Positions 35,815-44,531 of a stretch of 64,000 nucleotides of DNA are shown here, in pieces (within the stretch, counting starts at the first letter, position 1; each line of letters opens with the position of its first letter). The stretch lies in assembly GCF_000519305.1 (NCBI RefSeq), contig NZ_KI912610.1, positions 715,949 to 779,948 of the forward strand. Reading direction: 5' to 3'. Origin of the DNA: Mesorhizobium ciceri WSM4083 (GTDB lineage: Bacteria > Pseudomonadota > Alphaproteobacteria > Rhizobiales > Rhizobiaceae). The translations under genes and the position numbers were made by a program. The notes under the pieces were generated by a model. It did not search any database, was not told the origin of the DNA, and worked only from the letters and a program-made list of their open reading frames with translations.

Positions 35815-36606
35815 TTAGCCCTTCGAAACCAGCGCCAGCGCGCGGATCGGGCTGCCGGTGCCGTGCTCGATCTTCAGCGGCGCCGCGATCAGGATGGCGC
35901 CCTTCGGCGGCAACTGGTCGAGGTTGCAAAGGCTGGCGAGGCCGTAGCGGTTGGCCTTGTGCATCAGCGTGTGCGCCGGGAACGGCGGCTCCATGCCACC
36001 GGCTTTGCCGGCATCGGTGCCGATCGTCTCCGAGCCCCAGCCCTTGATGTCCTTGCTGATCAGGAACTGGATGGCTTCGGCCGTCGGGCCGGGCGTGTGC
36101 GGGCCGGTCTCGTTGGCGTTGAGGAACTCGGCTTCCGAGCCGTTGCGCTTGTACCAGTCGGTGCGCATCACGACCCATTCGCCGGCATTGATCGCGCCAT
36201 GCTTGGCTTCCCAGGCCTTGATGTGGTCGACGGTGAGCAGGAAATCGTGGTCGGCGGCGGCTTCCTTCGAACAGTCGATGACATTGACCGGGCCGACGAA
36301 ATTCTGCGCCGGAATGGTGTCGGTGGCGCCGTCCGGATAATCCTTGCCGGAGATCCAGTGCTGCGGCGCGTCGAAATGCGTGCCGGAATGTTCGCCGAGC
36401 TTCAGCCAGTTCCAGGCCCACCACGGACCGTTCTTGTCGTAACGGGAGATGTTGTGGATCTCGACCTTCGGCGTGTCGACGGCGAGTTCCGGCGGCAGCT
36501 TGATCAACGGCGTGTCCGGCCCGAGCGGCGCCGACAGGTCGACCACCTTGATGGCGCCTGAAAGAAGCTGGCTGGCGACTTCGCCGAGGAGTTTTTGCGT
36601 ATCCAT
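35815..36606 (-). CDS. Cyclase-family metal hydrolase, isatin hydrolase-like
   Basis: The ATG at 36606 follows GAGGGAA; the product has 263 residues. It belongs to the cyclase family (PF04199, with kynurenine formamidase and isatin hydrolase). The metal-binding motif HSGTHFDAPQHW sets His73, His77, Asp79 and His83, followed by Trp84, and Ser225 lies in GLASL. As I recall isatin hydrolase of Labrenzia, it uses the same arrangement and a serine at this place. The reaction would be hydrolytic opening of isatin to isatinate (2-aminophenylglyoxylate). Kynurenine formamidase is the main alternative, but no other kynurenine gene is near. Confidence 0.78.
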   Translation of the reverse strand: MDTQKLLGEVASQLLSGAIKVVDLSAPLGPDTPLIKLPPELAVDTPKVEIHNISRYDKNGPWWAWNWLKLGEHSGTHFDAPQHWISGKDYPDGATDTIPAQNFVGPVNVIDCSKEAAADHDFLLTVDHIKAWEAKHGAINAGEWVVMRTDWYKRNGSEAEFLNANETGPHTPGPTAEAIQFLISKDIKGWGSETIGTDAGKAGGMEPPFPAHTLMHKANRYGLASLCNLDQLPPKGAILIAAPLKIEHGTGSPIRALALVSKG

Positions 36607-36696
36607 GGTTTGAAGTTCCCTCTTTCGTGTGATGATCAAGGCTCGTCTCGGCCCTTTAATATCCTACTAGACGAAAACATATGCATCTGCAATTAT

Positions 36697-36710
36697 CTTT
36701 AAGCATAAAG
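36697..36710. promoter_or_regulatory. Putative MarR operator, CTTTAAGCATAAAG
   Basis: The 14-base sequence has perfect 5-base arms (CTTTA/TAAAG) around AGCA. It lies in the 120-base gap between the divergent cyclase and second flavoprotein genes. The core TTTAAGCATAAA matches the palindromes at 44462, 52165 and 52260. A MarR protein bound here could repress both directions. Confidence 0.6.
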
Positions 36711-36726
36711 GAAATGGGGACGGGGC

Positions 36727-38301
36727 GTGAGCGAGTTCGACGCCATCTTTGTTGGGGCGGGCCACAACAGTCTGGCATGCGCCGCGCATTTGGCGCTCAA
36801 AGGCTGGAAAACCGGGATTTTCGAGCGCAGCGCAGCAATCGGCGGCGCCGTCCAGACGCGCGAATTCACCCTCCCTGGCTTTCGCCACGATTTCGGCGCG
36901 ATGAATCTGAGCCTCTTCGCCGGCTCGGCCTTCCACCGGAAATATGCAAATGAATTGAAAGTGCAGGGGCTGGAATTCGCCCCGGTCGCCGACTGTTTCG
37001 CCAGCGCCTTCCCCGACGGACGCTGGTTCGGCGTCAGCAACGACCTGGAAAAGACCGCCGCGCGCATCGCCGCCTTCTCCGCCGCCGACGCCCAGACATG
37101 GCGCAGGCTGGTTGCCGCCTTCCCGGCTGAGGCCGAACACCTGTCCCGGCTGCTGGGATCGCCGATGAGCGCCCGCGCGCTTGCCGGGACGGCGTGGAAC
37201 CTGTGGCGCAAGAAGGGCATGTCCGGGGCGCTCGATACGGGCCGCCTGCTGTTGTCCTCGCCCCGCGCCTGGCTGGAGGAGAATTTCGAGTCGCCGCATA
37301 TCAGGGCAACGCTCGCCACCTGGGGCATGCATCTCGACTTCGCGCCCGACATCGCCGGCGGTGCTGTGTTCCCCTATCTGGAATCGATGGCCAACCAGAG
37401 TTTCGGCATGGTGCTGGGCAAGGGCGGCGCCGACACCATCATCCGGGCCATCTCGGGCATGGTGACCTCCGCCGGCGGCAAGGTCGTCACCGATGCCGAA
37501 GTGGCCGAGATCACGGTTTCCGCCGGCAAGGCGACCGGCGTGCGGCTCGCTTCGGGCGAGACGCATACCGCCACCAAGGCGGTCATTGCCAGCGTCGCGC
37601 CCAAGGCGCTGACTGGTAAGCTGCTGCCCAATGGTTCGGGCGACGCCGGCTTCGACACGGCGATGCAAAAGTTCCGCCATGCGCCGGGCACGATGATGAT
37701 CCATCTGGCGCTGGACGATCTGCCCGACTGGCGCGCCGGAACGGAGCTTCGGCAGTTCGCCTATGTGCATCTGTCGCCGTCGCTCGACGCCATGTCGCGC
37801 ACCTATCAGCAGGCGATGGCGGGCATGCTGCCGGACGAGCCGGTGCTGGTCGTCGGCCAGCCGACGGCGATCGACCCATCGCGGGCGCCTGAGGGAAAGC
37901 ATGTGCTGTGGGTGCAGGTGCGCATGTTGCCCGCCGAAATCCTGGGCGATGCCGCCGGCAAGATCGCACCGGACCATTGGGACAAGGTGAAGGAAGCCTA
38001 CGCCGAGCGTGCCCTCGACATCATCGAGACCTATGCGCCCGGCCTGCGAAACCAGATCCTTGGCCGGGCCGTGTTTTCGCCCATCGATCTCGAGCGCGAG
38101 AACCCGAACCTCGTCGGCGGCGATCAGGTCTGCGGCAGCCATCATCTGGCGCAGAATTTCTTGTTCCGGCCGGCGCGTGGCTATGCCGGATGGAACACGC
38201 CGGTGGCCAATCTGCACCTCACCGGGGCCGCGACATGGCCGGGCGCCGGCACCGGTGCGGCGTCGGGCTTCATGCTCGCACAACAGCTTGGCGGGAGGTA
38301 G
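36727..38301 (+). CDS. CrtI/phytoene-desaturase-like FAD oxidoreductase, copy 2
   Basis: The 524-residue product starts at GTG 36727. It has VGAGHNSLACAAHLAL, SAAIGGAVQTREF and the C-terminal GGDQVCGSHH...GAATWPGAGTGAASGF, matching copy 1 at 34228-35799 at both ends and in the central LDPSR/IDPSR region. The two are paralogues, perhaps acting on related substrates or together. It leads the plus-strand operon that continues with the ABC importer genes. The preceding gap has the putative MarR operator. I cannot assign the substrate. Confidence 0.86.
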   Translation: MSEFDAIFVGAGHNSLACAAHLALKGWKTGIFERSAAIGGAVQTREFTLPGFRHDFGAMNLSLFAGSAFHRKYANELKVQGLEFAPVADCFASAFPDGRWFGVSNDLEKTAARIAAFSAADAQTWRRLVAAFPAEAEHLSRLLGSPMSARALAGTAWNLWRKKGMSGALDTGRLLLSSPRAWLEENFESPHIRATLATWGMHLDFAPDIAGGAVFPYLESMANQSFGMVLGKGGADTIIRAISGMVTSAGGKVVTDAEVAEITVSAGKATGVRLASGETHTATKAVIASVAPKALTGKLLPNGSGDAGFDTAMQKFRHAPGTMMIHLALDDLPDWRAGTELRQFAYVHLSPSLDAMSRTYQQAMAGMLPDEPVLVVGQPTAIDPSRAPEGKHVLWVQVRMLPAEILGDAAGKIAPDHWDKVKEAYAERALDIIETYAPGLRNQILGRAVFSPIDLERENPNLVGGDQVCGSHHLAQNFLFRPARGYAGWNTPVANLHLTGAATWPGAGTGAASGFMLAQQLGGR

Positions 38302-38410
38302 GAGCCGAGGATTTCCTTGAGGCTACGAGGGGCAAGGCGCTGCTGCCCAAGAAGCCTGAACCGATGACCTAAGACGCCGCGCAGAAACAAAACCAACAAG
38401 GGGAACGACC

Positions 38411-39940
38411 ATGACAATCAACAGACGTGAATTGCTGGGATACAGCGCCGCGGCACTCGGGGCGGCCGCCGTCGGCCTGCCGCAGATCGCCAAGGCAGCG
38501 GCCGGCGAACTGACCATCGCCTACAACGTCAACCTGCCATCCTGGGATCCGACCACCGGCCCGTCGGCCGTCAACCCGACCATCCAGGGGCTTTACCAGT
38601 CGGTGTTCGACCAGTTCATCCCGCAGAAGCCCGATTTGTCCTTCGCGCCTGGCCTGCTCACCGAATGGGGCTGGAACGATGACCGCACCAAGATCATGAT
38701 GACGGTGCGCGAAGGCGTGACCTGGCATGACGGCTCGCCGTTCACGGCCGAGGACGTCGTCTGGTCGCTGCAGCGGGCAGGCGACGAAAAGACCGGCAAC
38801 CCGATCCAGTTCGTCTGGAAGAACGTCAACAACTTCAAGATCGACGGCAACAAGATCACCGGCGACGTCGTGCAGTTCGACCCGGTCTATTTCAAATGGA
38901 TGTCGTTCCTGACCGGCTACATCATGCCGAGGGCCTATTACGAGAAGGTCGGCGCCGAAGGTTTCGAGAAGGCGCCGATCGGCACCGGCCCCTATATGGT
39001 CGAAAAGTTCGAGCGCAACGCCTTCCTGCGGCTCAAGGCAAACCCGAACTATTGGGGCGGCAAGCCGGCCTTCGAGAATGTGACGATCAAGTTCGTCGCC
39101 GACGCGGCGAGCCGCGTCGCCGAGATCGAATCCGGCTCCTCGCAAGTGACGCTGGAAATCCCCTATGAGGAGTATGACCGGTTGATCGCCAAGGACGGGC
39201 TGGCAGGCTCCTGCAAGAACGTCTCCGACATCGGCATGATCTTCTTCAACGACATCGAGGCGATGCTGGACAAGAACGTCCGCCAGGCCGCCGTGATGGC
39301 CGTCGACAAGAAGCTGCTGGTCGATCGCCTGCTGCGCGGCTACGGCCAGCCGATCGATACGCTGGAAACGCCGGAATACGCATCCTACGACGCGTCGATC
39401 AAGGTCGAGCACAATCCGGAAAAGGCCAAGGAATTGCTGGCTGCTTCCGGCTATTCGCCGGAAAAGCCGGTCAAGTTCACCATCCAGACGACCAAGGGCT
39501 TCAAGCCCAAGGACTATGAGATGATCCAGGCGATCGTCGGCATGTGGCGCAAGGTCGGCATCGAGGCGACGATCGAAGTCTACGAGATCGCCAAGCACTA
39601 CGAGCTGCGCGCCGCCGACAAGCTGGCGCCGGCCGCCTTCTACAATTGGGGCAACGCCATCGGCGATCCGACCACCTCGACCGGCTTTGCCATGTACGGC
39701 CCGAGCCCGCATTCGGTGTGGGACAGCCAGGATTTGATCGACATGATCAACCCGCTGTGGGGCGAAAAGGACGAGGCCAAGCGCATCGCCGGCTGGAAGG
39801 CTGTCGACAAATACATCGCCGAGCAGGCCTATGTGCTGCCGCTGATGCAGTATGCGCAGCCGATCGTGCATGCCAAGGGCGTCAATGTGGTGCAGCATGT
39901 GTCCGGCGCGCTGCTGCCGGCGCTGATGACCCCGGCCTGA
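38411..39940 (+). CDS. ABC transporter substrate-binding protein, family 5, Tat signal
   Basis: The 509-residue product has a twin-arginine signal (NRRELLGYSAAALGAAAVG) and an SBP_bac_5 fold with REGVTWHDGSPFTAEDVVWSLQR and GTGPYMVEKFERN. A strong AAGGGG ribosome site precedes it. It is the first of a five-gene importer (two permeases and two ATPases follow after a repeat). Family 5 proteins usually bind peptides, nickel, opines or sugars; the place inside an aromatic catabolic island suggests it may import the island's substrate or a conjugate of it, which is inference. Confidence 0.9.
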   Translation: MTINRRELLGYSAAALGAAAVGLPQIAKAAAGELTIAYNVNLPSWDPTTGPSAVNPTIQGLYQSVFDQFIPQKPDLSFAPGLLTEWGWNDDRTKIMMTVREGVTWHDGSPFTAEDVVWSLQRAGDEKTGNPIQFVWKNVNNFKIDGNKITGDVVQFDPVYFKWMSFLTGYIMPRAYYEKVGAEGFEKAPIGTGPYMVEKFERNAFLRLKANPNYWGGKPAFENVTIKFVADAASRVAEIESGSSQVTLEIPYEEYDRLIAKDGLAGSCKNVSDIGMIFFNDIEAMLDKNVRQAAVMAVDKKLLVDRLLRGYGQPIDTLETPEYASYDASIKVEHNPEKAKELLAASGYSPEKPVKFTIQTTKGFKPKDYEMIQAIVGMWRKVGIEATIEVYEIAKHYELRAADKLAPAAFYNWGNAIGDPTTSTGFAMYGPSPHSVWDSQDLIDMINPLWGEKDEAKRIAGWKAVDKYIAEQAYVLPLMQYAQPIVHAKGVNVVQHVSGALLPALMTPA

Positions 39941-39996
39941 CCAATATGGGAGGGCACGCCGTTCGCGAGACGGCGTGTCTTCTTGAACGACGCAGG

Positions 39997-40115
39997 CCCC
40001 CTCATCCGGCCCTTCGGGCCACCTTCTCCCCGCTGGGGAGAAGAGACTGGCTCAGCCGTCGGCGACCTCTTCTCCCCTCGGGGAGAAGGTGGCCGCAAGC
40101 GGCCGGATGAGGGGG
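39997..40115. repeat. Palindromic repeat of rhizobial type between binding protein and permease genes
   Basis: CCCCCTCATCCGG at the left pairs with CCGGATGAGGGGG at the right, and the inner arms CCTTCTCCCC/GGGGAGAAGG repeat twice, giving a cruciform-like element of 119 bases. It lies in the 216-base gap between the substrate-binding protein and the first permease. It may partly stop transcription so that the binding protein is made in excess; no T run is present beyond TTTT. Confidence 0.85.
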
Positions 40116-40156
40116 TTTTCGTTCCAGCCACCGAAACGCAGTAGGCCTACGCCGGA

Positions 40157-41164
40157 ATGCTCCTGCAACGATTCCTGATCCGTCTGCTGACGATGCTGAT
40201 CACGCTGTTCGGCGTGGCCGTCGTCGTCTTTGTCGTGATCCGCGTCGCGCCCGGCGATCCGATCGCCATGATGCTGCCACCTGGTGCTACGGATGCCGAC
40301 ATCGCCCGGCTGCGCGCGCTCTACGGCCTCGACAAGACCATCGTGCAGCAGTTCTTCATCTGGCTGTCCGGCGTCGCCAGGGGCGATTTCGGCACCTCGA
40401 TCTCGCTGCGGCAGGATGTGCTCGGCCTCGTCTTCAACCGGCTGCCGGCGACGCTGGAACTTGCCATCGTCGCGCTTGTGATGGCGGTGGCGATCGGCGG
40501 CACGACGGCAATCATCGGCGCGCGCGAACGCGGCACGGCGGTCGAGGCCGGCATCGACATCGCCAGCGGCGCTGCGCTTTCCATTCCCGACTTCCTGTGG
40601 GGCCTGGTGCTGATCCTGCTGTTCGGCGTGCTGGTGCCGATCTTCGACATTTCCGGCAGGGTGTCGCCGCAACTGGACCTGCCCTTCGTCACCCAGTTCT
40701 ATCTGTTCGAGAGCCTGTTGCGCCTGCGCCTCGACCTGACCTGGGATCTCCTGAAGCACATGCTGATGCCGGCCGTGGCGCTGGCACTGCCGCTGGCGGC
40801 GATCATCTCGCAGCTGCTGAAACAGTCGCTGAAGGAAGTGCTCGACCTCGACTATGTCGTGCTGGCGCGGGTGAAGGGGTTTTCGGAAACGCAGGTCATC
40901 CTGCGCGAGGCGCTGAAGAACGCAGCGCTGCCGACGCTGACGCTGGTCGGCGTGCAGTTCACCTTCCTGATCGGCGGCACCGTCATCGTCGAACGGCTGT
41001 TCTCCTATGAAGGCCTCGGCAATATGGCGATCGATGCCGTCATCAACCGCGACCTGCCGCTGATCCAGGGCATCGTGCTGGTCTTCGCGCTGCTGTTCGT
41101 GCTGATCAACCTCAGCGTCGACATGATGTACGCGCTGCTCAATCCGAGGCTGCGCCATGGATGA
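40157..41164 (+). CDS. ABC transporter permease, DppB-like
   Basis: The 335-residue product has the DppB/OppB pattern: LLQRFLIRLLTMLITLFGVAVVVFVVIRVAPGDP at the N terminus, about six membrane helices and the EAA loop VVLARVKGFSETQVILREALKNA. It forms half of the channel of the importer begun by the 38411 gene. It overlaps the next permease gene by eight bases. There is a palindromic repeat upstream. Confidence 0.93.
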   Translation: MLLQRFLIRLLTMLITLFGVAVVVFVVIRVAPGDPIAMMLPPGATDADIARLRALYGLDKTIVQQFFIWLSGVARGDFGTSISLRQDVLGLVFNRLPATLELAIVALVMAVAIGGTTAIIGARERGTAVEAGIDIASGAALSIPDFLWGLVLILLFGVLVPIFDISGRVSPQLDLPFVTQFYLFESLLRLRLDLTWDLLKHMLMPAVALALPLAAIISQLLKQSLKEVLDLDYVVLARVKGFSETQVILREALKNAALPTLTLVGVQFTFLIGGTVIVERLFSYEGLGNMAIDAVINRDLPLIQGIVLVFALLFVLINLSVDMMYALLNPRLRHG

Positions 41165-42005
41165 GGGCCGTGCTCGAAGGCGAGGTGTGCCGCCACGCCT
41201 GTGGCTGGCCGGCGGCTGGCTGCTGCTGGCGCTTCTGGCGGCGATCTTCGCGCCGCTGGTCGCGCCGCAGGATCCGCTGGCGCAGGATTTGATGCTGGAG
41301 CGGCTGCCACCGTTTTGGATGGCCGGTGCCGATCCCGGCTACTGGCTCGGCACCGACAGCCTTGGCCGGGATCTTCTGTCCCGGCTGATCTTCGGCGGCC
41401 GCATCGCCTTTATCGTCGCGTTCGCCGCGGCCATTGCGGCGTGCCTGGTCGGCTCGGCGCTGGGCCTGATCGCCGGCTATTTCGGCGGTTGGGCCGACCG
41501 CATCATCTCGCGCATCGTCGATGTCTGGATGGCATTTCCGCCAGTGCTGTTCGCCATCCTGCTGGTGGCGGTGCTCGGCACCGGCCTCAGTTCCGTCATC
41601 CTGGCCATCGCCATCATCGACTGGACGCGTTTTTGCCGGGTGATCCGTGCCGAGACGATGGGCCAGTCGCGCATGGACTATGTCGAGAATGCCCGCATCG
41701 CCGGCTATGGCCGCATCGGCATCATGCTGCGCGAGGTGCTGCCCAATGTGGTGCCGTCGATCGTCGCGCTGCTGTCGCTGGAAATGGGCATCGCCGTCAT
41801 CGTCGAGGCGATCCTGTCCTTCGTCAATCTGTCGATCTCGACCGACGATCCGACCTGGGGCGGCATCATCGCCGAGGGCCGGCTGTCGATCCATCAGGCC
41901 TGGTGGGTGCTGGTGTTCCCGCTGGTCACGCTGATCCTGACCGTATTGTCGTTCAGCCAGTTCGGCGAGGCGTTGAAGACGCGCTTCGATCCGGTGCTGC
42001 GATGA
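41157..42005 (+). CDS. ABC transporter permease, DppC-like
   Basis: The 282-residue product has the OppC/DppC layout with WLGTDSLGRDLLSRLIFGGR after the first helix, several membrane helices, and the EAA loop ENARIAGYGRIGIMLREVLPNV. It is the second half of the channel. Its start overlaps the DppB-like gene and its stop overlaps the first ATPase gene, so the operon is tightly coupled. Confidence 0.93.
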   Translation: MDEGRARRRGVPPRLWLAGGWLLLALLAAIFAPLVAPQDPLAQDLMLERLPPFWMAGADPGYWLGTDSLGRDLLSRLIFGGRIAFIVAFAAAIAACLVGSALGLIAGYFGGWADRIISRIVDVWMAFPPVLFAILLVAVLGTGLSSVILAIAIIDWTRFCRVIRAETMGQSRMDYVENARIAGYGRIGIMLREVLPNVVPSIVALLSLEMGIAVIVEAILSFVNLSISTDDPTWGGIIAEGRLSIHQAWWVLVFPLVTLILTVLSFSQFGEALKTRFDPVLR

Positions 42006-42883
42006 GTGCGATCTGTCTGGACATCAGGGATCTTAGCGCCGTGCTGCCCAACGGCCAGCGCGTGCTGCGCTCGGTGTCGCTTGCCGTCCAGCCCGGCGAG
42101 GTTCGCGCGCTGGTCGGCGAAAGCGGCGCCGGCAAGACGATGATCGGCAAGGCGGTGCTCGGTGTGCTGCCGTCAAGCGTGCGCATTGTCGAAGGCGACA
42201 TGCTGCTTGAAGGCGAAGACCTCGGCAAGCTTCAGCCCAAGGCGCGACGCACGCTGATCGGGGCACGCACGGCGCTGATCCCGCAGGATCCGCTGACCGC
42301 GCTCAACCCGTCGCGGCGCATCGGCCCGCAGATGACCGACCGGCTGGTGCGCATCCTCGGCTGGAGCGGCGAGAAGGCCGATACCCGCATTCGGCAGTTG
42401 CTCGACGAGGTGCAGATCCGCGACCCCGACCGCGTGCTGAAAAGCTATCCGCACGAGCTTTCCGGCGGCATGCGCCAGCGCGTGCTGATCGCCGCCGCCT
42501 TCGCCGCGGAGCCAAGGCTGATCGTCGCCGACGAGCCAACGACGGCACTCGACGTCACAGTGCAGAAGCAGATCCTGCGGCTGATCGTGCAATTGCAGCG
42601 CGAACACGGCACGGCGATCCTGTTCGTCACCCATGATCTCGGCGTCGTCGCCAAGATCAGCCAGAGGGTCTCGGTGCTTTATGCCGGCAAGGTGGTGGAG
42701 GAGGCCGACACGGCTGCCCTCTTCGCAGCACCGCAGCACCCCTACACGCGAGCGCTGATGGCGGCGACGCCGCGCTACACCGATCCTTTCGCCTCGCTGA
42801 AGCCGGTGGACGAGGCGGTTCTGGCCGGGCTTGCCTCGGAGATCGCCGCCGCAGACCAGGCCTGGAGGCGGTCGCATGGCTGA
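42002..42883 (+). CDS. ABC transporter ATP-binding protein, DppD-like
   Basis: The 293-residue protein starts at ATG 42002, overlapping the permease stop by four bases. It has Walker A GESGAGKT (about 37-44), Q loop, signature LSGGMRQR, Walker [13 protein letters not shown] and the C-terminal extension PYTRALMAATPR of the oligopeptide type. It overlaps the next ATPase by eight bases. The signature carries GGM instead of GGQ, a common variant in this family. Confidence 0.93.
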   Translation: MSAICLDIRDLSAVLPNGQRVLRSVSLAVQPGEVRALVGESGAGKTMIGKAVLGVLPSSVRIVEGDMLLEGEDLGKLQPKARRTLIGARTALIPQDPLTALNPSRRIGPQMTDRLVRILGWSGEKADTRIRQLLDEVQIRDPDRVLKSYPHELSGGMRQRVLIAAAFAAEPRLIVADEPTTALDVTVQKQILRLIVQLQREHGTAILFVTHDLGVVAKISQRVSVLYAGKVVEEADTAALFAAPQHPYTRALMAATPRYTDPFASLKPVDEAVLAGLASEIAAADQAWRRSHG

Positions 42884-43712
42884 GCCGCTGTTTTCCGTGC
42901 GTCGGCTGAAGGTCGCGCTGCCCGACATGACGCGCAAGCCACTGATCGGCCGCGCGCCATTGGTCGAAATCCTGAAGGGCCTGGACTTCGACCTGCCGCG
43001 GGGCTCGGTGACCGGCATTGTCGGCGAATCCGGTTCCGGCAAGTCGACGCTCGGCCGCGCTTTGGTGCGCCTGCTGGAACCCAGCGCAGGCAGCATCACT
43101 TTCGACGGCCGCGACATCACCCATCTGCCGGAAGCGGAACTGCGGCCTCTGCGCCGCAATCTGCAGATGATCTTCCAGGATCCGATGTCGTCGCTCAACC
43201 CGCGCCGCACCATTGCCAGCATTATCGCCGCGCCACTCAAGCAAAATGGCCTCGGCGACAATCTCAAGGCGCGCGTGGCTGAGGCGCTGCAGCGTGTCGG
43301 CCTGCCGCAAAGTTTCGCCAGCCGCTATCGGCACGAACTGTCGGGCGGCCAGCGCCAGCGCGTCGGCATTGCGCGGGCGCTGGCGCTGTCCCCGAAATTC
43401 GTGCTGGCCGACGAGATCGTCTCCGGGCTGGATGTGTCGACCCAGGCGCAGATCCTGACCCTGCTGGAGAAGCTGGCGGCGGAAATGGGGCTGACCGTCG
43501 CTTTCATCAGCCACGATCTGTCTGTCATTCGGCGGCTGTGCCGGCAAGTGATCGTCATGCGCGAAGGCGTGATCGTCGAAGCGAGCGCCACCGACGCCTT
43601 ATTCGACAAGCCGCAGCAGGCCTACACGCGCGATCTCATCGCGGCCATTCCGCTGCCCGAGATCGATGCTGGATGGCTGGACATCCCCGCCGCCGCCAAG
43701 GCGCCGACATGA
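42876..43712 (+). CDS. ABC transporter ATP-binding protein, DppF-like
   Basis: The 278-residue protein starts at 42876 after GGAGG. It has Walker [11 protein letters not shown]-loop segment IFQDPMSSLNPRR, signature LSGGQRQR and a Walker B FVLADEIVSGLD, with Glu then Ile-Val after the catalytic Glu as seen in several DppF-like proteins. It completes the importer set of one binding protein, two permeases and two ATPases. The VOC protein gene follows after 78 bases. Confidence 0.93.
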   Translation: MAEPLFSVRRLKVALPDMTRKPLIGRAPLVEILKGLDFDLPRGSVTGIVGESGSGKSTLGRALVRLLEPSAGSITFDGRDITHLPEAELRPLRRNLQMIFQDPMSSLNPRRTIASIIAAPLKQNGLGDNLKARVAEALQRVGLPQSFASRYRHELSGGQRQRVGIARALALSPKFVLADEIVSGLDVSTQAQILTLLEKLAAEMGLTVAFISHDLSVIRRLCRQVIVMREGVIVEASATDALFDKPQQAYTRDLIAAIPLPEIDAGWLDIPAAAKAPT

Positions 43713-43790
43713 ATGCATACGCACGCCGAAGAGCGGGCCTCGGACGTGCGACCACAAAGACCCAAGTCCCGTCAAATGGAGAGGACTGAC

Positions 43791-44390
43791 ATGAAGACGA
43801 CAATCGCAATTGCAACGCTCGCCGCCGCGATGCTCGGCAGCGCCAGCATAGCCTCGGCGGATTCGATCCCGGGCATGCGCGGCCACGACCACACCGGCAT
43901 CACCGTTCCCGACATGAAGCAAGCGGTCGACTTCTTCACCGAAGTGGTCGGTTGCAAGAAGGCGATGTCGTTCGGTCCGTTCGCCGACGACAAGGGCACC
44001 TTCATGCAGGATCTCCTGGGCGTCGACCCGAAGGCGGTGATCGAAGAGGTCACCATGGTCCGCTGCGGCTATGGATCGAACATAGAGCTGTTCAAATACA
44101 CCGCACCGGACCAGAAGGACCTGACGCCGAAGAACAGCGACATTGGCGGCTTCCACATAGCCTTCTATGTCGACGACGTCGCTGCCGCCAAAGCCTATCT
44201 CGAAGGCAAGGGCGTCAAGACGCGGATGGGGCCGCTGCCGGTCAAGGAAGGGCCGGCCGCCGGCCAGACCATCCTCTATTTCCAGGCGCCGTGGGGGCTG
44301 CAACTGGAAGCGATCAGCTATCCCGACGGAATGGCCTATGAGAAGGACGCCGAGACGGTGCTGTGGAGCCCGAAGAACCCGGAAAAGTGA
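43791..44390 (+). CDS. Exported VOC (glyoxalase/bleomycin-resistance) family protein
   Basis: The ATG at 43791 has GGAGAGG upstream; the product has 199 residues with an N-terminal signal peptide (1-22, SASIASADS). The VOC fold follows with two halves: GHDHTGITVPDMKQAVDFFTEVVGCK (metal His) and DIGGFHIAFYVDDVAAAKAYLEGKGV, and LQLEAISY supplies another metal ligand. VOC proteins are normally cytoplasmic, so export is unusual. It could bind or open a ring of a periplasmic metabolite, or act as an antirestriction-like binding protein; neither is supported by more than context. Confidence 0.85.
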   Translation: MKTTIAIATLAAAMLGSASIASADSIPGMRGHDHTGITVPDMKQAVDFFTEVVGCKKAMSFGPFADDKGTFMQDLLGVDPKAVIEEVTMVRCGYGSNIELFKYTAPDQKDLTPKNSDIGGFHIAFYVDDVAAAKAYLEGKGVKTRMGPLPVKEGPAAGQTILYFQAPWGLQLEAISYPDGMAYEKDAETVLWSPKNPEK

Positions 44391-44396
44391 TCCGGC

Positions 44397-44428
44397 AGCG
44401 CGCTTGCGCGATGACACGCAGGCGCGCT
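44397..44428 (+). terminator. Possible terminator after the VOC gene
   Basis: AGCGCGCTTGC pairs with GCAGGCGCGCT (one wobble) across a 10-base loop, followed by only TT. It ends 38 bases after the VOC stop and could separate the importer operon from the degradation operon. The missing T run makes it a weak call. Confidence 0.4.
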
Positions 44429-44461
44429 TTCGCCATGTCAGGACAATCGTTTTGATATAAA

Positions 44462-44477
44462 ACTTTAAGCTTGAAAT
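44462..44477. promoter_or_regulatory. Putative MarR operator, ACTTTAAGCTTGAAAT
   Basis: An imperfect palindrome centred on AAGCTT, 55 bases upstream of the bifunctional monooxygenase start and next to AT-rich sequence (TTTGATATAAAA) that may be the promoter. It agrees with the palindromes at 36697, 52165 and 52260 in the pattern TTT(A/C)AAGCnT(A/G)AAA. Confidence 0.6.
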
Positions 44478-44531
44478 ATCTTGTCGCCGGCGCGATACTG
44501 AACTCCAGCAAGCGAAGAGGAGATCGCAGAC

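Noticed and set aside
31771-36561. Long plus-strand open frames opposite iorA, the flavoprotein and the cyclase genes
   Set aside because: Same GC-driven shadow effect; the minus-strand products have full domains and ribosome sites.
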